From Gigantopelta aegis (Eukaryota; Mollusca; Gastropoda; Neomphalida; Peltospiridae): a stretch of DNA of 64,000 bases. Each line of letters starts with the position of its first letter. Position 1 is the stretch's first letter. Where the stretch lies: contig NC_054706.1 of NCBI RefSeq assembly GCF_016097555.1, positions 73,252,674 through 73,316,673 on the forward strand, read 5' to 3'. The notes beneath the pieces were generated by a model that was not told where the DNA came from, did not search any database, and saw only the letters and a list, made by a program, of their open reading frames with translations. Of the stretch, positions 1-12,610 are shown piece after piece. The translations under genes and the position numbers were made by a program.

Positions 1-60
1 GTGAACCCAGAACCTGCCAGCGTTAAATCCGATGGTTTAACCACTACACCACGAAGACCG
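1..60 (-). mobile_element. SINE family C, head fragment
   Basis: The reverse complement begins like the tRNA-derived head of the family C SINEs seen complete at 20697-20964 and 21774-22025 (GGTGGTGTCGTGGTTAA-like start). Only the head is inside the window, cut by the left edge. It is a retroposon head, not a functional tRNA gene. Confidence 0.6.
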
Positions 61-809
61 GTGGCAGATGACCCACGGAACACATCTGAGTCATCGTATG
101 CCGAGACAAGATATAGTGCGACACCAAATTATGCTTGAATGGCCACTTGCCGCTTAGGATTTGTTCGGGACGGTTCCTCGTCTACTCTTAAATTTCGGCC
201 TCGTTGAACCTGGCCATTCTTGGCCAACAATACTGATTCCACACGATGTGTCAACGCGAAGATCGTTTCTGTCGCCTGGGTGAATAACAAATTGAATGTT
301 TTCATTACTTAATGAAGCAAGGCGGTCGCATACAGCCGGGGTTTACACAGCAAATCAACCGGAAGTGCACCCGTGCCAAAAGTTGATAGGAAAGGAGCGT
401 CCAGAGAAGAGCAGACCAATCACAATTAGCGTTAGACGACAGTAAACAAGAAATACGTCAACAAACAAATATTTATTTAAATTGATGTTCCTTTATAAAT
501 GTCTTTTGACGTTTTTGTGATTTGTCGGGGTCATTTCAGAATATTTATGGCTACAGAGTGGTCAGACAGAGTTAATCACTATGCTTCAGATAATATTTAT
601 AATGTCACACGTTGAATGCAATCAAAACAAAGTAGGCCTATCATTACTATTATTATTAATTAATTATATATATATAAATTATCTACTAAACTTCAAAAAT
701 AGCAGAAACACTTTAAAGATGCCAGCATTTATTATTTTATTAATAACTGGTTATTTCATGCATTCGTATAAAATGTATTAATACAGGTATTGTTTTTTTC
801 TCGTTTCAG
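61..809. other. No gene recognised; upstream flank of ADMP
   Basis: AT-rich sequence without a convincing coding exon. The N-terminal (signal peptide) exon of ADMP should lie here or left of the window. It would have to end on a complete codon to join the exon at 810, and I could not find one. Confidence 0.5.
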
Positions 810-3265
810 ATACGAATATACCAAGTTCTGAATATAAATCTTATGCACACAAAACAAGGATTGCGTCTTTTAGATGCCAAAAAACGTAGTGCGCATGTGC
901 ACGGCTGGCTGACGTTTCGTGTTAAAAAGGCTGTAGAGACATGGTTTAATAACTCAGATTCAAATTTTGGTTAGTATTTATTTACAAAATATAATTGAGT
1001 ATCAGTTTTAACTAGTGGCATTTACAATGTACTTTAAACAAAATATTTGTCACTTTTTATTTTCTCTCCATAGTATTAAAAATAGCATTTGCATAGTTTT
1101 TATGCAAAAGGCAGAGTCGAAAATATGTTAGGCAAAGTCATGATTGCTTCCATGATCCATCTCAGGAGGACCGCCACTCACCTAAGAGATACATAACAGG
1201 ATGTTTCATCCCTCTTGCGCAGCCCGTATAAGGAGTGCCACTCCCAAAGACCAAAGACTTAGAAAAAACAAACAGGATAGAGCTTAATGGAATATATATA
1301 TATATAGCTGTGATTGCATACACTCGTGATGTTTCGAATTTTGTTTGAGTGATGGAGGTTATTTGCAGACTGCAATGAGAAAGGGACATGTGCAATGTTA
1401 ATGGGTTTTAATGCATATTAAAGATGGCAGTGGGTGTGAGGGTGGTACGTCCTCCGTAAAGCCGGTTCTGTACTTTATGCCTAGGACATTAAATGTTTAG
1501 CTTTGGATAATAAATAAATCACGACTGGTATATCAAAGGTCGTGGAATGTGCTGTTCTGTCTGTGAGAAAATTCATTAAAAAACCCCCACTTTGCTGCTA
1601 ATGGAAAAATGTAGCGGGTTGTTCCTCTAAGACTTTTTGTCAAAAATTACCATACCGAATGTTTGACATCCAATAGCCAGTGGTTAATAAATAAATGTGC
1701 TATAGTGGTGTTGTTAAACAAAACAAACTTTAACTTTCGTTTCAAAATCGTATTATTGGTCCTCGATCGAAAATGCTGAAACTCATTTCATATATTTGGA
1801 ATGATACAATATGCAGTGATAAGGTGACTAACCACCGAGTGAGAATGTCCATATTGTTTTTTGCCAAAAGACTACATACTGAATTCTGATTTGTAGTGGC
1901 TATCTGTTAATAAATTAACATATATAATCATTAATTCGATGGTTTAAATCCGTTAGAGGTTCAATCATGATATATTGGGCACACAATCCAAAACAGAACA
2001 AACCTAAATTTGTTACATTATACTTTGTTTCCAGGTTTACTAGTAACAACAACAGCCGGCCGTGGAAATCATGTAAATGGAAGTTACATCCGGTTTGCAC
2101 AGCGCCATGAACATCATGAAAGTAAGCAGCCAATCCTGGTCATCTTTACAGATGACGGACGGTCAAGACATCCAAACTACATATCTCCAGACGATGAAGG
2201 TAAATACATGCATAAACAGACGAGATGGAGTTGATGTATGGGTTACAAAACGGAGAAAACAGCTTTTTTCATGGCAAAGACCAATGTTTTTCCATTGGAC
2301 TTTAAAAGTTTTCAAAGTTAATTCCTTCCTTCATTATACAATGCCATACGATGTGCCTATGAGTATAAGTATAGTTAAGGTTATTATTAACACATAAATA
2401 CAACAACAAGTGACAACAAACTATAATCAACGAATTCAAAAACATAAATTGCAGATACAGTAGATCACAGTAACTGTTATCCAGTTATAAAAGCTGAATC
2501 TCTAATTCATATGTACTTTTCCTTGATATTCTTTTTTTTTTACTTTACTCCATGTTACTCTCTTTTGGAGTAGCAATTATGAATACAAAAACCACAGCCT
2601 CATTGTCTTATTTGCACTTTGTAGGTTACATGGAACTAAAGCAAGATATTCTTCACCAAGAAAATCTGCAACAAATTCGCAACAAGCACTTCCGGCAGGC
2701 AATTCGATTTCTGAACGAGCGAGACCGCGCCAAGATGACATCGCCTCAAATACCGCCATCTGGATCATCTGCAAAACGGAACCATAACCGCAGAACGAAG
2801 CGAAACATCGAGACAACGAGAGCCCTGCAGGCTTTGGGAATACATTCAGTTCATTCACACAGAACTAAAAGGAGCTCGGGAAAAAAGAAATCCAAAGGTG
2901 GACGGAAAAAAAGAACATTCGACATGAACAGATACCGCATTCACAGGAAAACGTGTTCGAGACAGCCGATGTATGTTGACTTTGACGAGATCGGCTGGTC
3001 AGGGTGGATTATTTCTCCCAAAGGATACAACGCCTATCACTGCACGGGCGAATGTCCTTTCCCACTGGGTCAGAGTCAGAAGCCGACCAATCACGCCACG
3101 GTGCAGAGCATCGTGCACGCTCTGCGCGTGGGTAAAGACGTTGGCACGCCGTGCTGTGTTCCTAATAAACTGTATTCTATAAGTCTGTTGTATTTTGACG
3201 ATGACGAAAACGTGATTCTTAAGCAGTATGATGACATGGTGGCGGCTAGTTGTGGATGTCATTAG
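810..3265 (+). CDS. ADMP: ADMP (anti-dorsalizing morphogenetic protein), TGF-beta/BMP ligand; 5'-partial, three exons
   Basis: Secreted BMP-type ligand of the TGF-beta family; in animals where it has been studied ADMP acts in dorsoventral patterning. Exons seen: 810-969, 2035-2199 and 2625-3265. They have TTTCAG, CCAG and GTAG acceptors and GTTAGT and GTAAAT donors. Both introns are phase 1 and each splits a Gly codon, giving 321 residues plus stop. The first two exons carry the propeptide, including a GWLTFRVKKAVETW stretch and a SKQPILVIFTDDG stretch. Exon 3 holds furin-like RTKR sites, a basic linker, then the cystine-knot domain with seven cysteines (KTC, YHC, GEC, PCC, SCGC). The domain contains GWSGWIISPKGYNAYHC, PTNHATVQSI and LKQYDDMVAASCGCH, which fit ADMP better than BMP2/4. 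The N-terminal exon with the signal peptide was not found. Family assignment is strong; the missing 5' end is the main gap. Confidence 0.9.
1105..1345 (+). repeat. Unnamed dispersed repeat, copy 1 of 3
   Basis: Matches 5130-5412 and 13240-13515 along their length. Shared landmarks are a GGAGGACCGCCACTC-like block, an AAGGAGTGCCACT-like block, and a TAGAGCT...GAATAA...TGTGAT...ACTC end. It lies in the first visible ADMP intron. No coding capacity or terminal repeats were recognised. Confidence 0.6.
1525..1733 (+). mobile_element. SINE family B, 3' part
   Basis: It has the shared SINE core (CACGACTGGTATATCAAAGG...) and the family B tail: GACATCCAATAGCC, AATAAATAAATGTGCT and GTTAAACAAAACAAACTTTA. 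The tRNA-like head is missing or degenerate. It is intronic in ADMP. Confidence 0.75.
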
Positions 3266-4800
3266 CAAGCTATCCAGATTTTATCTCATTGTGATAGAAA
3301 GTGCTATTTGAAAACAAAATGAATAAACAAAACAAAAACAGGGTCGTGGCTGACATAAAAGTATGCATAGTGGCAGGCCAAACGCGAATCAGGGTATCCT
3401 TAATTAATATAGAGTGATCCCCCGCCTAGATACAAGGTGCACTTCTGAACTAAAAGGACACTGTTTCATACTTTGTCTGGGATGGGACAGCCCTATGTCC
3501 CATGTAGTTACGGCCCTGAACCACAAGAGAAAATTAAAAAGAGGTGCAGTTCACGGAGGTTTACGCAAACATATGCCAATATTTGGTTTGTATCTTGTGT
3601 GAGGTAATGCACAAGTCTGTCGCCATGTTGAGTGAGCCAGTAACATGACTATTGATGTTCACAAGATCCTTAACAGACAGATTAACAACATTTCGACGAT
3701 ATAGAGTCAGATTAATACAACAGAAATATCACTGGTGATGTCCTTTATTTAGATTCTGGCCATGAAACTCCGTTTTCGTAGACCTGGTCTGTATGGATAT
3801 ATTATACCATACAGACAGGTTAAGAAGTTTAATCCCATCTGCGTACGTCTCAAACTCCCAGAGTCTGACACTATGTATGCCAAGTACACCTGGTTTACTG
3901 TACAATGCACTTTTACAGGTATTTCTGCGGACTGACATTTTATCCGCGAAACATGAAGTGATGACCTCATTCCTTCTATACCAATAAACAAGCCATTGTG
4001 CTAGCCACAAAGAACAGACTGCTATATGTGATCGATTGACGTTACGATGTCAAGAGATATTGACTGAGAGAATTGCATATAAGTGGTGGAGAATATCTTA
4101 AAATGTTTGGTTATGAATTTAAAAACTGTTAAAACATCAATAGCGGATTCAGAGGAGCCCAAAACAATTCAAGCGTACAATGCAACAATTGATATTTCAG
4201 TGACCCACGAAATAGAAACGTTGATGGGGAAGTAATTATCAAATTAACATCTTCTCCAGAGGACTAACATATTTTTGTGTATCATTGCCATTACCTGCTT
4301 TGAGCAACATGATCTCTTTACACCTATGATTTAAAGACCTCTTCAAAATACACTGAATCCATATACTGAGGACCTAAATTGTGAATCGCTCTCAAAATAA
4401 TTTATGTTGGAATTCAAAATTTTAGTTCAGTACTTGTAATGGCCAATCAATGTGAATTAACATCATTATAATATTCTTGATTTCCCGGAATTCCTATATT
4501 ATAATAAATGCCGATCTGCACCCGATTGGTTTCTGGACACTGTGTGTGTTTCAAACACGTGCCAAAGTGTGAGTGACATCTTGTGATGGCGTCAAAAGTG
4601 CTACCCTGCTAAAAGTATGCACTGTACGTTTCAAATGTAACTATCTTTATTTTTTTCCTTTTTGTGCTACCTGTAAGTATGTATATATAAGTATATATAT
4701 TTGTGTGTAAATGTTCTAATATTAGACTACTCGTATGTCTTATCATTGTAAATAGATCATGTTTCACCACATCAAGTGATAAACGTTAAAATATTAAACG
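3266..4800 (+). other. No gene recognised; 3' flank of ADMP
   Basis: Follows the ADMP stop codon and probably includes its 3' UTR (an AATAAA-like tract lies near 3320). I see no other exon, repeat family or RNA gene in this stretch. Confidence 0.4.
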
Positions 4801-4829
4801 ATTATGTTTGTTTTTCTATGCAATTCACT

Positions 4830-4914
4830 GGCGTAGGAAGCGGGGGGCAAGGGGGACACGTGCCCCCCTCCACTTTGTAGCAGCAGCAATGTTTTTAAAA
4901 AATATATTTATACA

Positions 4915-4998
<84 letters not shown>

Positions 4999-5015
4999 TG
5001 CTCCCCCACTTTTTG
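4830..5015. repeat. Compound TA/TG microsatellite inside a G/C-tract repeat
   Basis: A (TA)n run followed by a (TG)n run covers about 4919-4998. On the left is GGGGGG...ACACGTGCCCCCC, on the right a CCCCCAC tract. The flanks look like one dispersed element that the microsatellite expanded within. Long open frames here come only from the dinucleotide repeats. Confidence 0.7.
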
Positions 5016-5129
5016 ACGCCCGTGCAGTTAAAAAAAATATCCGATTGTCACCATATCCTTCTCTTTAAGGTTCATCTTTTTTCTGTCTTAAAAGAACACA
5101 CATCTTTAAATCCAAAGAACAAAACTGTA

Positions 5130-5412
5130 ATACGTAGTCAAGGCTACATCTCTGCACAGTGCAAAATCAAATACGCATTTGACAAAATAGTGGTTGATTC
5201 TATGATTTTTTATTTAGTGCCTCGTTGCTAGGAGGTCCGCCACTCCCGAGGAGATCCTTTATTGGAGATTTCACAATGCTTGCACCGTCAAAAAAGGACT
5301 GCCACTTCAAGACCAGTTTACTAAATCAAAACTATCATCGGACAGAGCTCATTAGAATAAGTACAAATGTGATGACATGCACTCATGAATCACTGTCGTA
5401 ACAGTGATGTTC
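5130..5412 (+). repeat. Unnamed dispersed repeat, copy 2 of 3
   Basis: Aligns with 13240-13515 over nearly the whole length and with 1105-1345. Shared blocks include CATCTCTGCACAGTGCA, GACAAAATAGTG.TTGATTC, CCGCCACTCC and GGACTGCCACTTC. The second half of the opening block (CCGTATCTCTGCACAAT) recurs at about 5423, so two copies may have been adjacent. Confidence 0.65.
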
Positions 5413-5547
5413 ATGGTCAGGGCCGTATCTCTGCACAATGAACAAAATGTCTGTTATAGACAAACATGAGAGGTGCTTGTCCATCCATACTTTTGCTGTG
5501 AGATTCGTTGTCCACTACGGTGAGTTCACTGGTAATGTATTGTTGTT

Positions 5548-5640
5548 AAAGGCGCAGACCCTAGTTTCAACCCGTGAAAATGGTTAACCTACAAACACAT
5601 TTGGATAAAGTTACAGCAGAGTGAAACAAGCATAAAACAA
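5548..5640 (-). mobile_element. Fragment of the AAAGGGACA-ended MITE family
   Basis: Corresponds to the reverse complement of the right end of the element at 25638-26020: an AAAGG.GCAGACCCTAGTTTCA end, then GTGAAAATG, ACAAAC...ACATTTG.ATAAAGTTACA and GAGTGAAACA. Only about 90 bp remain. Confidence 0.6.
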
Positions 5641-6370
5641 CAGAATATTAACAATAATAATAATGCTTTTACTTTAAAAAAAAAAATGAATTTGAATGTT
5701 TGATCCCTGTTTTGTGACTTCCATGATTTTCCATCCAATAGTTTAACAATAAAATACATGTATATTATTCCAGTTTAAACGAATATTCATATATTGAGTA
5801 GGAAGTTATCTGGAGCGGGATAGCTCATTTGTTCTGCTAATGGTACAAAAATGCTCTTGCAACCGTTGAATGACGGAATGGCTCACTTGCAGGCATCTCG
5901 TGAATTGCTCCATGGAGCCATGCCAGGGCTTAGACAAAGTCCAGAATGCTCAGTTTACATCTTTGTGGCATGGTTATCCGAAACCAGATTTCAAACACAT
6001 TTACACCCTTCTAACCCTAATCAGACATGACATTGTTAACATAAAAAAGGAGTTTGACACGTACAATACAGTTTTCAGCTTAGGATTTTTAAAATTATTA
6101 TTATATTTTTTTTAAAGTCAAATCATTTAAGTTTTTTTAAAATGCATATGTCACACGCTTTCTACAGACGACCAAACAAGCTGCAAATAAAAGACGTACG
6201 TGAACATCGCTTTAACCATGTCTATAACCTATGTTTGATTAACTGTCACCACTCCTGAATTAGTATTTTAAGTTTTGAAAAAGTAAAGTAAAATTTTATA
6301 TTTAGGAGATAACCACATGGAGTTTTTAGACTTGCGGGTGTTATTGTTTATTTGATCCCGCAAATGAAAC
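5641..6370. other. No gene recognised
   Basis: AT-rich DNA left of the DIRS element. Open frames are short and without recognisable domains. Confidence 0.4.
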
Positions 6371-6397
6371 ATTAGTCTTATTCAACTTACTGTACTA

Positions 6398-6505
6398 GCA
6401 CAACAACAATGCTATACAACATGAGTCATCTCCACTGCAGAATTGTCTTCCCTTGCCGGATGTATATCCATATCCGCGCATGGGCAGACCATTGTTCTCA
6501 ATTCT
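6398..6505 (+). repeat. DIRS left inverted terminal repeat
   Basis: Its reverse complement matches 11118-11232 with only a few differences. The shared core runs from the AGCACAACAACAATGC side to the GGGCAGACCAT side. Confidence 0.9.
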
Positions 6506-9500
6506 GCAGTCCTCCATTGTAGACGTTTATTACGAGCTCTGCAAACGTTTCGGTTTTTTCGTAATTGTCTTACGTGAAACGTTTATTAAAGTGTATTTTT
6601 GTTTATTTATTTCCTTAGCCCTTACCAGGGCATACGTTGTTTTTGGGATAATTGGGTTACGAATTATTTCGGTATGTCTGACACGGCCTCATCGGGCTCA
6701 ACCGCGAGGTTGACCGTGTGTGCCGAAGCCGGCTGTGGCTGTTCCCAGCGGAGGTGGCTGTTCCCACTATTCAGGGCGTTTCTTTTGGGAATCGATCGCT
6801 GGTGGTGGAGGCTCCTCAGCCGGAGCTTGGTTTTCTGCTTGCCCAGGAGGCACACGAATCCTTACTGGAGATTGATACTTTGATCGCTGGCACCGATCGT
6901 ATCATGAGAGCGGTGGTGGAAGAGTTTCCGGTGGCTTTAGCCATCGGGAAACTCTTACCCGGTACGAAGCTGGTGGCCCCCACTTCGTACCAAACGTTGG
7001 GCGCATCTTTCCTGAACCATGCTGCAGTTGTTTCTGCTCGGGTTAAGATTGATTGTCGTCCGGCGTCTTTTGTACGTGTCGCCATCGGAGACCTAAAGAT
7101 GATGGAGAAGTTATCGAAACTTCTCTTTCAGGTGAACAACCATCTAGGTACCTTCCTTTTTGGGTTGGATAAGGCTGTGGAGAGTCTTCCCCCGATGGCT
7201 CGAGGTTGTTTGGCGGCTGCCGCGAAGGCGTCGCATCACATTGCCCGGATGTCTGGGCGTTTGTGGGCAGACAATCTCTTGTTGCGACGCGATCATTACT
7301 TGTCTGGGCTACGGGCTACCGGTGTGGTGAAAACGTATTTTCGCAGCCGGTCAGTGAGGGAGACCTTGCTGTTTGGGTCGGACTTCAGCCTTGTCATGGA
7401 TAAGGAGTCTGTCAAGTTCGTTCCCCTGCCCCAGCCTGGTAACGCGCGTAAGCGCCGTTCCGGTGCTGCTGCGTTTCGCCCGCCTTCCTCCAAGAAACCA
7501 GCTTTTCTTGAGGGGGGTTCAGAATCCTACGGTTTCTGCTCCTACTTGGCAATCTGGGACTGCGCCACCCCCTGTCAAACAGAATCGTGCTCGTCTGAGG
7601 GCAGCACGTTTTCGGGCTACCGCTAAGGGCAGGGCACCTAAGAGTGGTAAACCGCCGGGGTGAGGGTGTTGCGACGACCGGCAACTGTTATCGGAGGTGC
7701 CGTTAGCAGACGTTCCATTGGGCGGCAGGTTACGTCATTTTCTGCCACAATGGCGTCTCCTGCCACACCTGGACCCATGGGTTCTGTCGGTCGTCAAGGA
7801 GGGATATCGGATTCCCTTTTCTTCGGCTCCCCCTCTCACTTCTTCTCCCCAGATGCCTCCGATGCCGTCGTCCGACAGGCGGGTTCTGGTGGAAACGATG
7901 ATTGCCGAGTTTCTCGGCAAGGGTGCCATCCACCAGGTGGATTAGGGCTCCCGGGGGTTTTACTCCCATTTGTTCTTTGCCCAAAAGAAAAATGGCGAGT
8001 GGAGACCGATTCTCAACCTCAAGCCGCTGAATGCATTCGTGGTCGTTCCTTCCATGAAAATGGAGATGGTGCAGTCTGTCCGGGCTTTACTCCAGGTTGG
8101 GGAGTGGGCGGCGTCAATCGACCTGAAAGATGCCTACCTGCATGTTCCGATTCATCGGGATTTTTGGAAGTTCCTGCGCTTCCTATTCGACGGCAAAGCT
8201 TACGAGTTTCGAGTGCTGCCGTTCGGATTGGCCACGAGTCCTCACGCCTTTACTCGTGTAGTCAAGGCTGTGGTAGGCCGTGTGCATTTGTTGGGCATTC
8301 GCATGCACAACTACCTAGACGACTGGTTGATTCCAGCTTCGTCTCAGCAGGCATGTCTGACAGGCGTGAGTCTGGTCATCGACATGATACTTCGCTTGGG
8401 ATTTATTCCCAATTGGGTGAAGTCGGAGCTGGTGCCAGCTCAGGTTTTCACGTATCTCGGAGTTGTCTTCAACCTTGTGAAGGCATCCGTTCGACCGACG
8501 GATGCGCGCCTTCACAATTTCATTGCGCTGGCTCAGCGTCTTTCTCGGGAGCAGCGCATTTCGGTGCGCACGCTGCACGGGTTGTTGGGACATCTCGAGT
8601 GTGCATTGAATGTGCGGTTCAGACGATTCAAGAGACCTCTCCAATGGCATCTCTCACGTGTGTGGGATGGCCGCTGTTGGGATACGTATTTTACGGTGGG
8701 GCCTTGGTTCGTGTGGACGATCCAAGAGTGTCTGGTCGACAAGTGCTTGTCCCAGGTCATTCCCTTACACCCTCTTGCTCCGGAGTTGGTCCTGTTCACC
8801 GATGCTTCCCTAGAGGGGTACGGTGCGCATCTTGGGGATCAACATCTGTCAGGTGTGTGGACTGCCTTCGAAAGGAGCCTCCATATCAATCTGTTGGAGA
8901 TGGAAGCTGTTCGCCGGACTTGCCTCCAGTTTCAGAGCGTTATTCGAGATCGTCGAATTTTGGTGAGGTGCGACAACACGGCAGTCGTCGCATACCTCAA
9001 TCGTTGGGGTGGCACCAAGTCCGAGTTGCAGGGCCTTGGAGATCCAGGAATTGTGCGATCAGTGGGGCATTGTGTTGACGGCAAAACACATTCCCTCTTC
9101 AGTCAACGTCTTGGCGGACGCCTTGAGTCGTCGTTCACCTGTCCAAACAGAGTGGATGTTGCACAAGGTGGTTGCGGGCAGGATTCTGCTATTGTGGGGG
9201 AGTCCACAAGTGGATATGTTCGCGACCAGGCTGAACCACCAGTTACCGGTGTTTGTGTCACCGGTTCCCGATACTCTGGCTCTGGAGTACGATGTGTTGA
9301 GTATGGACTGGACGGGGTTGGATCTGTATGCCTTCCCGCCCCCAGTCTTACTCAGCAAGGTTCTGGCCAAGGTCGGAATGCAACCGTGTCGAGTGACGCT
9401 CATGGCGCCGGGTTGGACAGCCCAACCATGGTTTCCTCAGCTTCTGTCACTGTTAGTGCAGGAGCCGGTGCGCTTGCCACCCCTTCCGGATCTGCTCAGC

Positions 9501-11117
9501 CAGCGGCTGCAGCAGCCGGTGTGGCACCCGAAGCCGGAGGTCTTCCGGCTTCACGCGTGGAGGTTGTCGAGTTTTCCCTGTGAGGCAGAGGCTTTTCGAA
9601 ACGAATTGCTGAACTCGTCTCCTCTTCGAAGCGCCGGTCAACTGAGCGAGTTTACCAATGCCACTGGAGCGCCTGGGTTCGTTGGGCAGGTGAACGGGAT
9701 TTCGATCCCTTATCACCTACTGTCAATGACTTAGCTGAATACTTTCTGGCCTTGGTCCAGGAAAGGAAGCTTAAAGTTCAGACAGTCAAAGGTCATCGTT
9801 CTTCCATCTTCACTACTCTCAGGCAGTGTGGTCGGACAGACTTTTCCACGAATCTCGTATTGCATGATTTACTCAAATCTTTGCAATCCACGGTTGAGAG
9901 GCCTTCCATTTTGCCAAAATGGTTCTTCATGCGCTCAAGGGTCCGCCTTATGAGCCATTGCGGTTTGCCACTCTTCGATTTTTGACTTGGAAGACGCTTT
10001 TCCTGGTCTCTCTTGCGGTTTGTCGCCGTATTAGTGAGATTCATGCGTTCTTGCATGATTTGGTCGATTATAACCCTGATGGGTCGGTTACGTTGCGGAC
10101 TGATCCCATCTTTGTGGCTAAGAACCAGGCACCAGGGGAGGAGTTTCCTCCGGCAATCATTCAAAGTTTGTCTCGTACGTTGCCTTCTGATAATTCAGAC
10201 CGTCTTCTTTGTCCGGTCAGGGCATTGAAGTATTATCTGCATCGTACTACACTTCTTCGTGGTGGGAAGAAGAGGCTGTTTATTTCTTACACTAAACAGC
10301 CGGGAGATATTACTAAGAATGCATTGTCTCGATGGATGGCTGCAACCATCAAGCTGGCATATGAGACGGCAGGAGATCATGTTCTGCGGAACTTCTCAGT
10401 TCGGCCTCATGAGATTCGAGCAATCTCAGCTTCCCTGAATTTTCACGATTCCTTGGATATTATCAAGGTGATGAATGCAGGGGTGTGGAAGGGTCGACAT
10501 ACGTTCCACCGCTTCTATTTTCGTGACATGGCAGTTGGTCCCGATGGTACTAGACGTATCCAGTCGGTGATTGCTGGTCAGCAGGTTGTTTCTGTACGAC
10601 GAGCCACGAGACGAGGGAGACCTCTATTCCGGTAGGCAGCTCGTACAGGTCGTGTCGGGAGATAATTGAGCCAACTTTTTCGGGAAAGGGTGTGGTTGCT
10701 ATCTGGGGCAGTCTAGTGTTTTCCTTTCACTTGTGAGATGGTTTTGCCTCACACAGGGGGTGGAAGATGTTTATTAATTCGGGTATTGATAATTAATAGT
10801 CACTTAGACTTTTATACCTCGTATGTCTTGGTTGTTTTACACCTTGTCATTACTTGAGACGATTCACGTTGGTCGAATGGGTAAGTCCTCACGTTTTCTT
10901 ACCTCCTCCCATTAATGTTGAATTCACGTGCTCTAACGGTGTTAAATCACGTCCGTTATAGCATAGTTATTGTGCTAGTACAGTAAGTTGAATAAGACTA
11001 TTAGAAACTTTGTTTCTAATTTTCATTATTATTCATACTTACCTAGTACTAGCACAACAACGGTAACCTCCCACCCGCCCCTAGGAGGTCTTCCCTGGAT
11101 TCGGTCATTACGGACTT

Positions 11118-11232
11118 TGAATCGAGGACGATGGTCTGCCCATGCGCGGATATGGATATACATCCGGCAAGGGAAGACAATTCTGCAGTGGAGGAGATGA
11201 CTCAGGTTGTATAGCATTGTTGTTGTGCTAGT
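11118..11232 (-). repeat. DIRS right inverted terminal repeat
   Basis: Inverted partner of 6398-6505. The outermost bases to 11281 also pair with the second half of the internal complementary region near 11000-11060. Confidence 0.9.
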
Positions 11233-11656
11233 ACTAGGTAAGTATGAATAATAATGAAAATTAGAAACAAATTTTCTAATTATGGGATGTTTTGGGGACA
11301 ACTGCCTCCTAGTGCTGGAGAAAAACCTCAAATTTGGTCAAAATTATAGATATTCGGGCAAAATGTGTTAATATGAGACCTTTTTACCATTTATTTCCAT
11401 CATTCTACCTGCAAAATTAGTTGTAATCCATTTTAAAATGCGCAGTGATTCGTTTGCAACCCTGTATAGTTGTTCGATAGAAATAGTAATATGAATAAAT
11501 ATTGTTATCCGGATTCGGGCATTTTCGTTTAAGTCGGGCAAAAACCAGCCTGCCACCCTACAAAAATAGGAGCCCATATGCTTCTGCTGACTTCACGTTT
11601 AGTCCGGCAGCGCAATGGGATATTTAAGGTGAACCTGGACTTACAGTCCATGTGTG

Positions 11657-11788
<132 letters not shown>

Positions 11789-11851
11789 TGTGTTTTAAAT
11801 TAAACGAAAATGCCCTTATCTGGATTACAACATTCATTCATATCAGCATTA

Positions 11852-12166
11852 AAGAAAGAAATGTTTTATTTAACGACACACTCAACACATTTTATTTACG
11901 GTTATATAGTGTCAAACAAATGGTTAAGGACCACACAGATATTGAGAGAGGAAACCCGCTGTCACCACTTCATGGGCTACTCTTTTTCGATTAGCAGCAA
12001 AGGATCTTTTATATGCACCACCCCACAGACAGGGTAGTACATACCACGGCATTTGATATACCAGTCGTGGTGCACTGGCTGGAACGAGAAATAGCCCAGT
12101 GGGCCCACCGACGGAGATCAACCGCGCATCGAGCGAGCGCTTTACCACTGGGCTACGTCCCGCCCC
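11852..12166 (-). mobile_element. SINE family A, full length, with 14-bp target duplication
   Basis: On the minus strand it runs from the GGGCGGGACGTAGCCCAG head with A/B-box-like promoter, through the shared core, to the GTCGTTAAATAAAACATTTC tail. It is flanked by TCATATCAGCATTA at 11838-11851 and 12167-12180, a target-site duplication. Confidence 0.93.
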
Positions 12167-12183
12167 TCATATCAGCATTACTA

Positions 12184-12455
12184 CCAAACAGCTATGTAAG
12201 GTTGCAAACAATTCACTATGCATTTACCCGAATATCTCTGTCGTTTTGTGGGGTGGGGTATGTAAGGTTGCAAACAATTCACTATGCATTTACCCGAATA
12301 TCTCTGTCGTTTTGTGGGGTGGGGTATGTAAGGTTGCAAACAATTCACTATGCATTTACCCGAATATCTCTGTCGTTTTGTGGGGTGGGGTATGTAAGGC
12401 TGCAAACAATTCACTATGCATTTACCCGAATATCTCTGTCGTTTTGTGGGGTGGG
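12184..12455 (+). repeat. 66-bp tandem repeat, four copies
   Basis: Four near-identical 66-bp units (TATGTAAGGTTGCAAACAAT start, TTTTGTGGGGTGGGG end). The period is a multiple of three, so open frames on both strands show a 22-residue periodicity. I judge this an artefact. The unit begins in the right arm of the foldback repeat. Confidence 0.9.
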
Positions 12456-12610
12456 GTGTGTATGCATCCCTGGGAATTGTCCAATTCACTCAACAACTGA
12501 GTATCCTTTTCTCACCATACCTTCACTTCTAAATGGAAATTTCTATGCATTTAAAATTATATTTTATGCTTTAATAATGATAAACATTAGTTATAATTTG
12601 ACACACCTTT

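Larger units (their letters stand above)
6371..11281 (+). mobile_element. DIRS-type tyrosine-recombinase retrotransposon (fossil, nearly full length)
   Basis: About 4.9 kb. Parts in order: left inverted terminal repeat (about 6398-6505), a gag-like region (about 6.7-7.65 kb), reverse transcriptase and RNase H (about 7.95-9.1 kb) with a YLDDW-type catalytic box, a downstream pol region (to about 9.7 kb), a tyrosine recombinase (about 9.9-10.62 kb) with an HEIR box, an internal complementary region (about 10960-11060), and the right inverted terminal repeat (about 11118-11232). The internal region pairs with both outer ends, the hallmark of DIRS. The two terminal repeats are nearly identical, which suggests a fairly young insertion. 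All parts are present, but the pol region does not sit in one frame. I estimate about one to three breaks, some of which may be natural overlapping frames of the family. Confidence 0.92.

Noticed and set aside
2625-3265. BMP2/4 orthologue
   Set aside because: The GWSGWIISPKGYNAYHC and FDDDENVILKQYDDMVAASCGCH segments match ADMP better; BMP2/4 has WNDWIVAP and VEGCGCR-type ends.
4808-5231. Cys/Val/Tyr-rich secreted protein
   Set aside because: The frame is created by TA and TG dinucleotide repeats.
12184-12500. Gene encoding a 22-residue repeat protein on either strand
   Set aside because: The open frames arise because the tandem unit is 66 bp. There is no start context, splice support or continuation outside the array.
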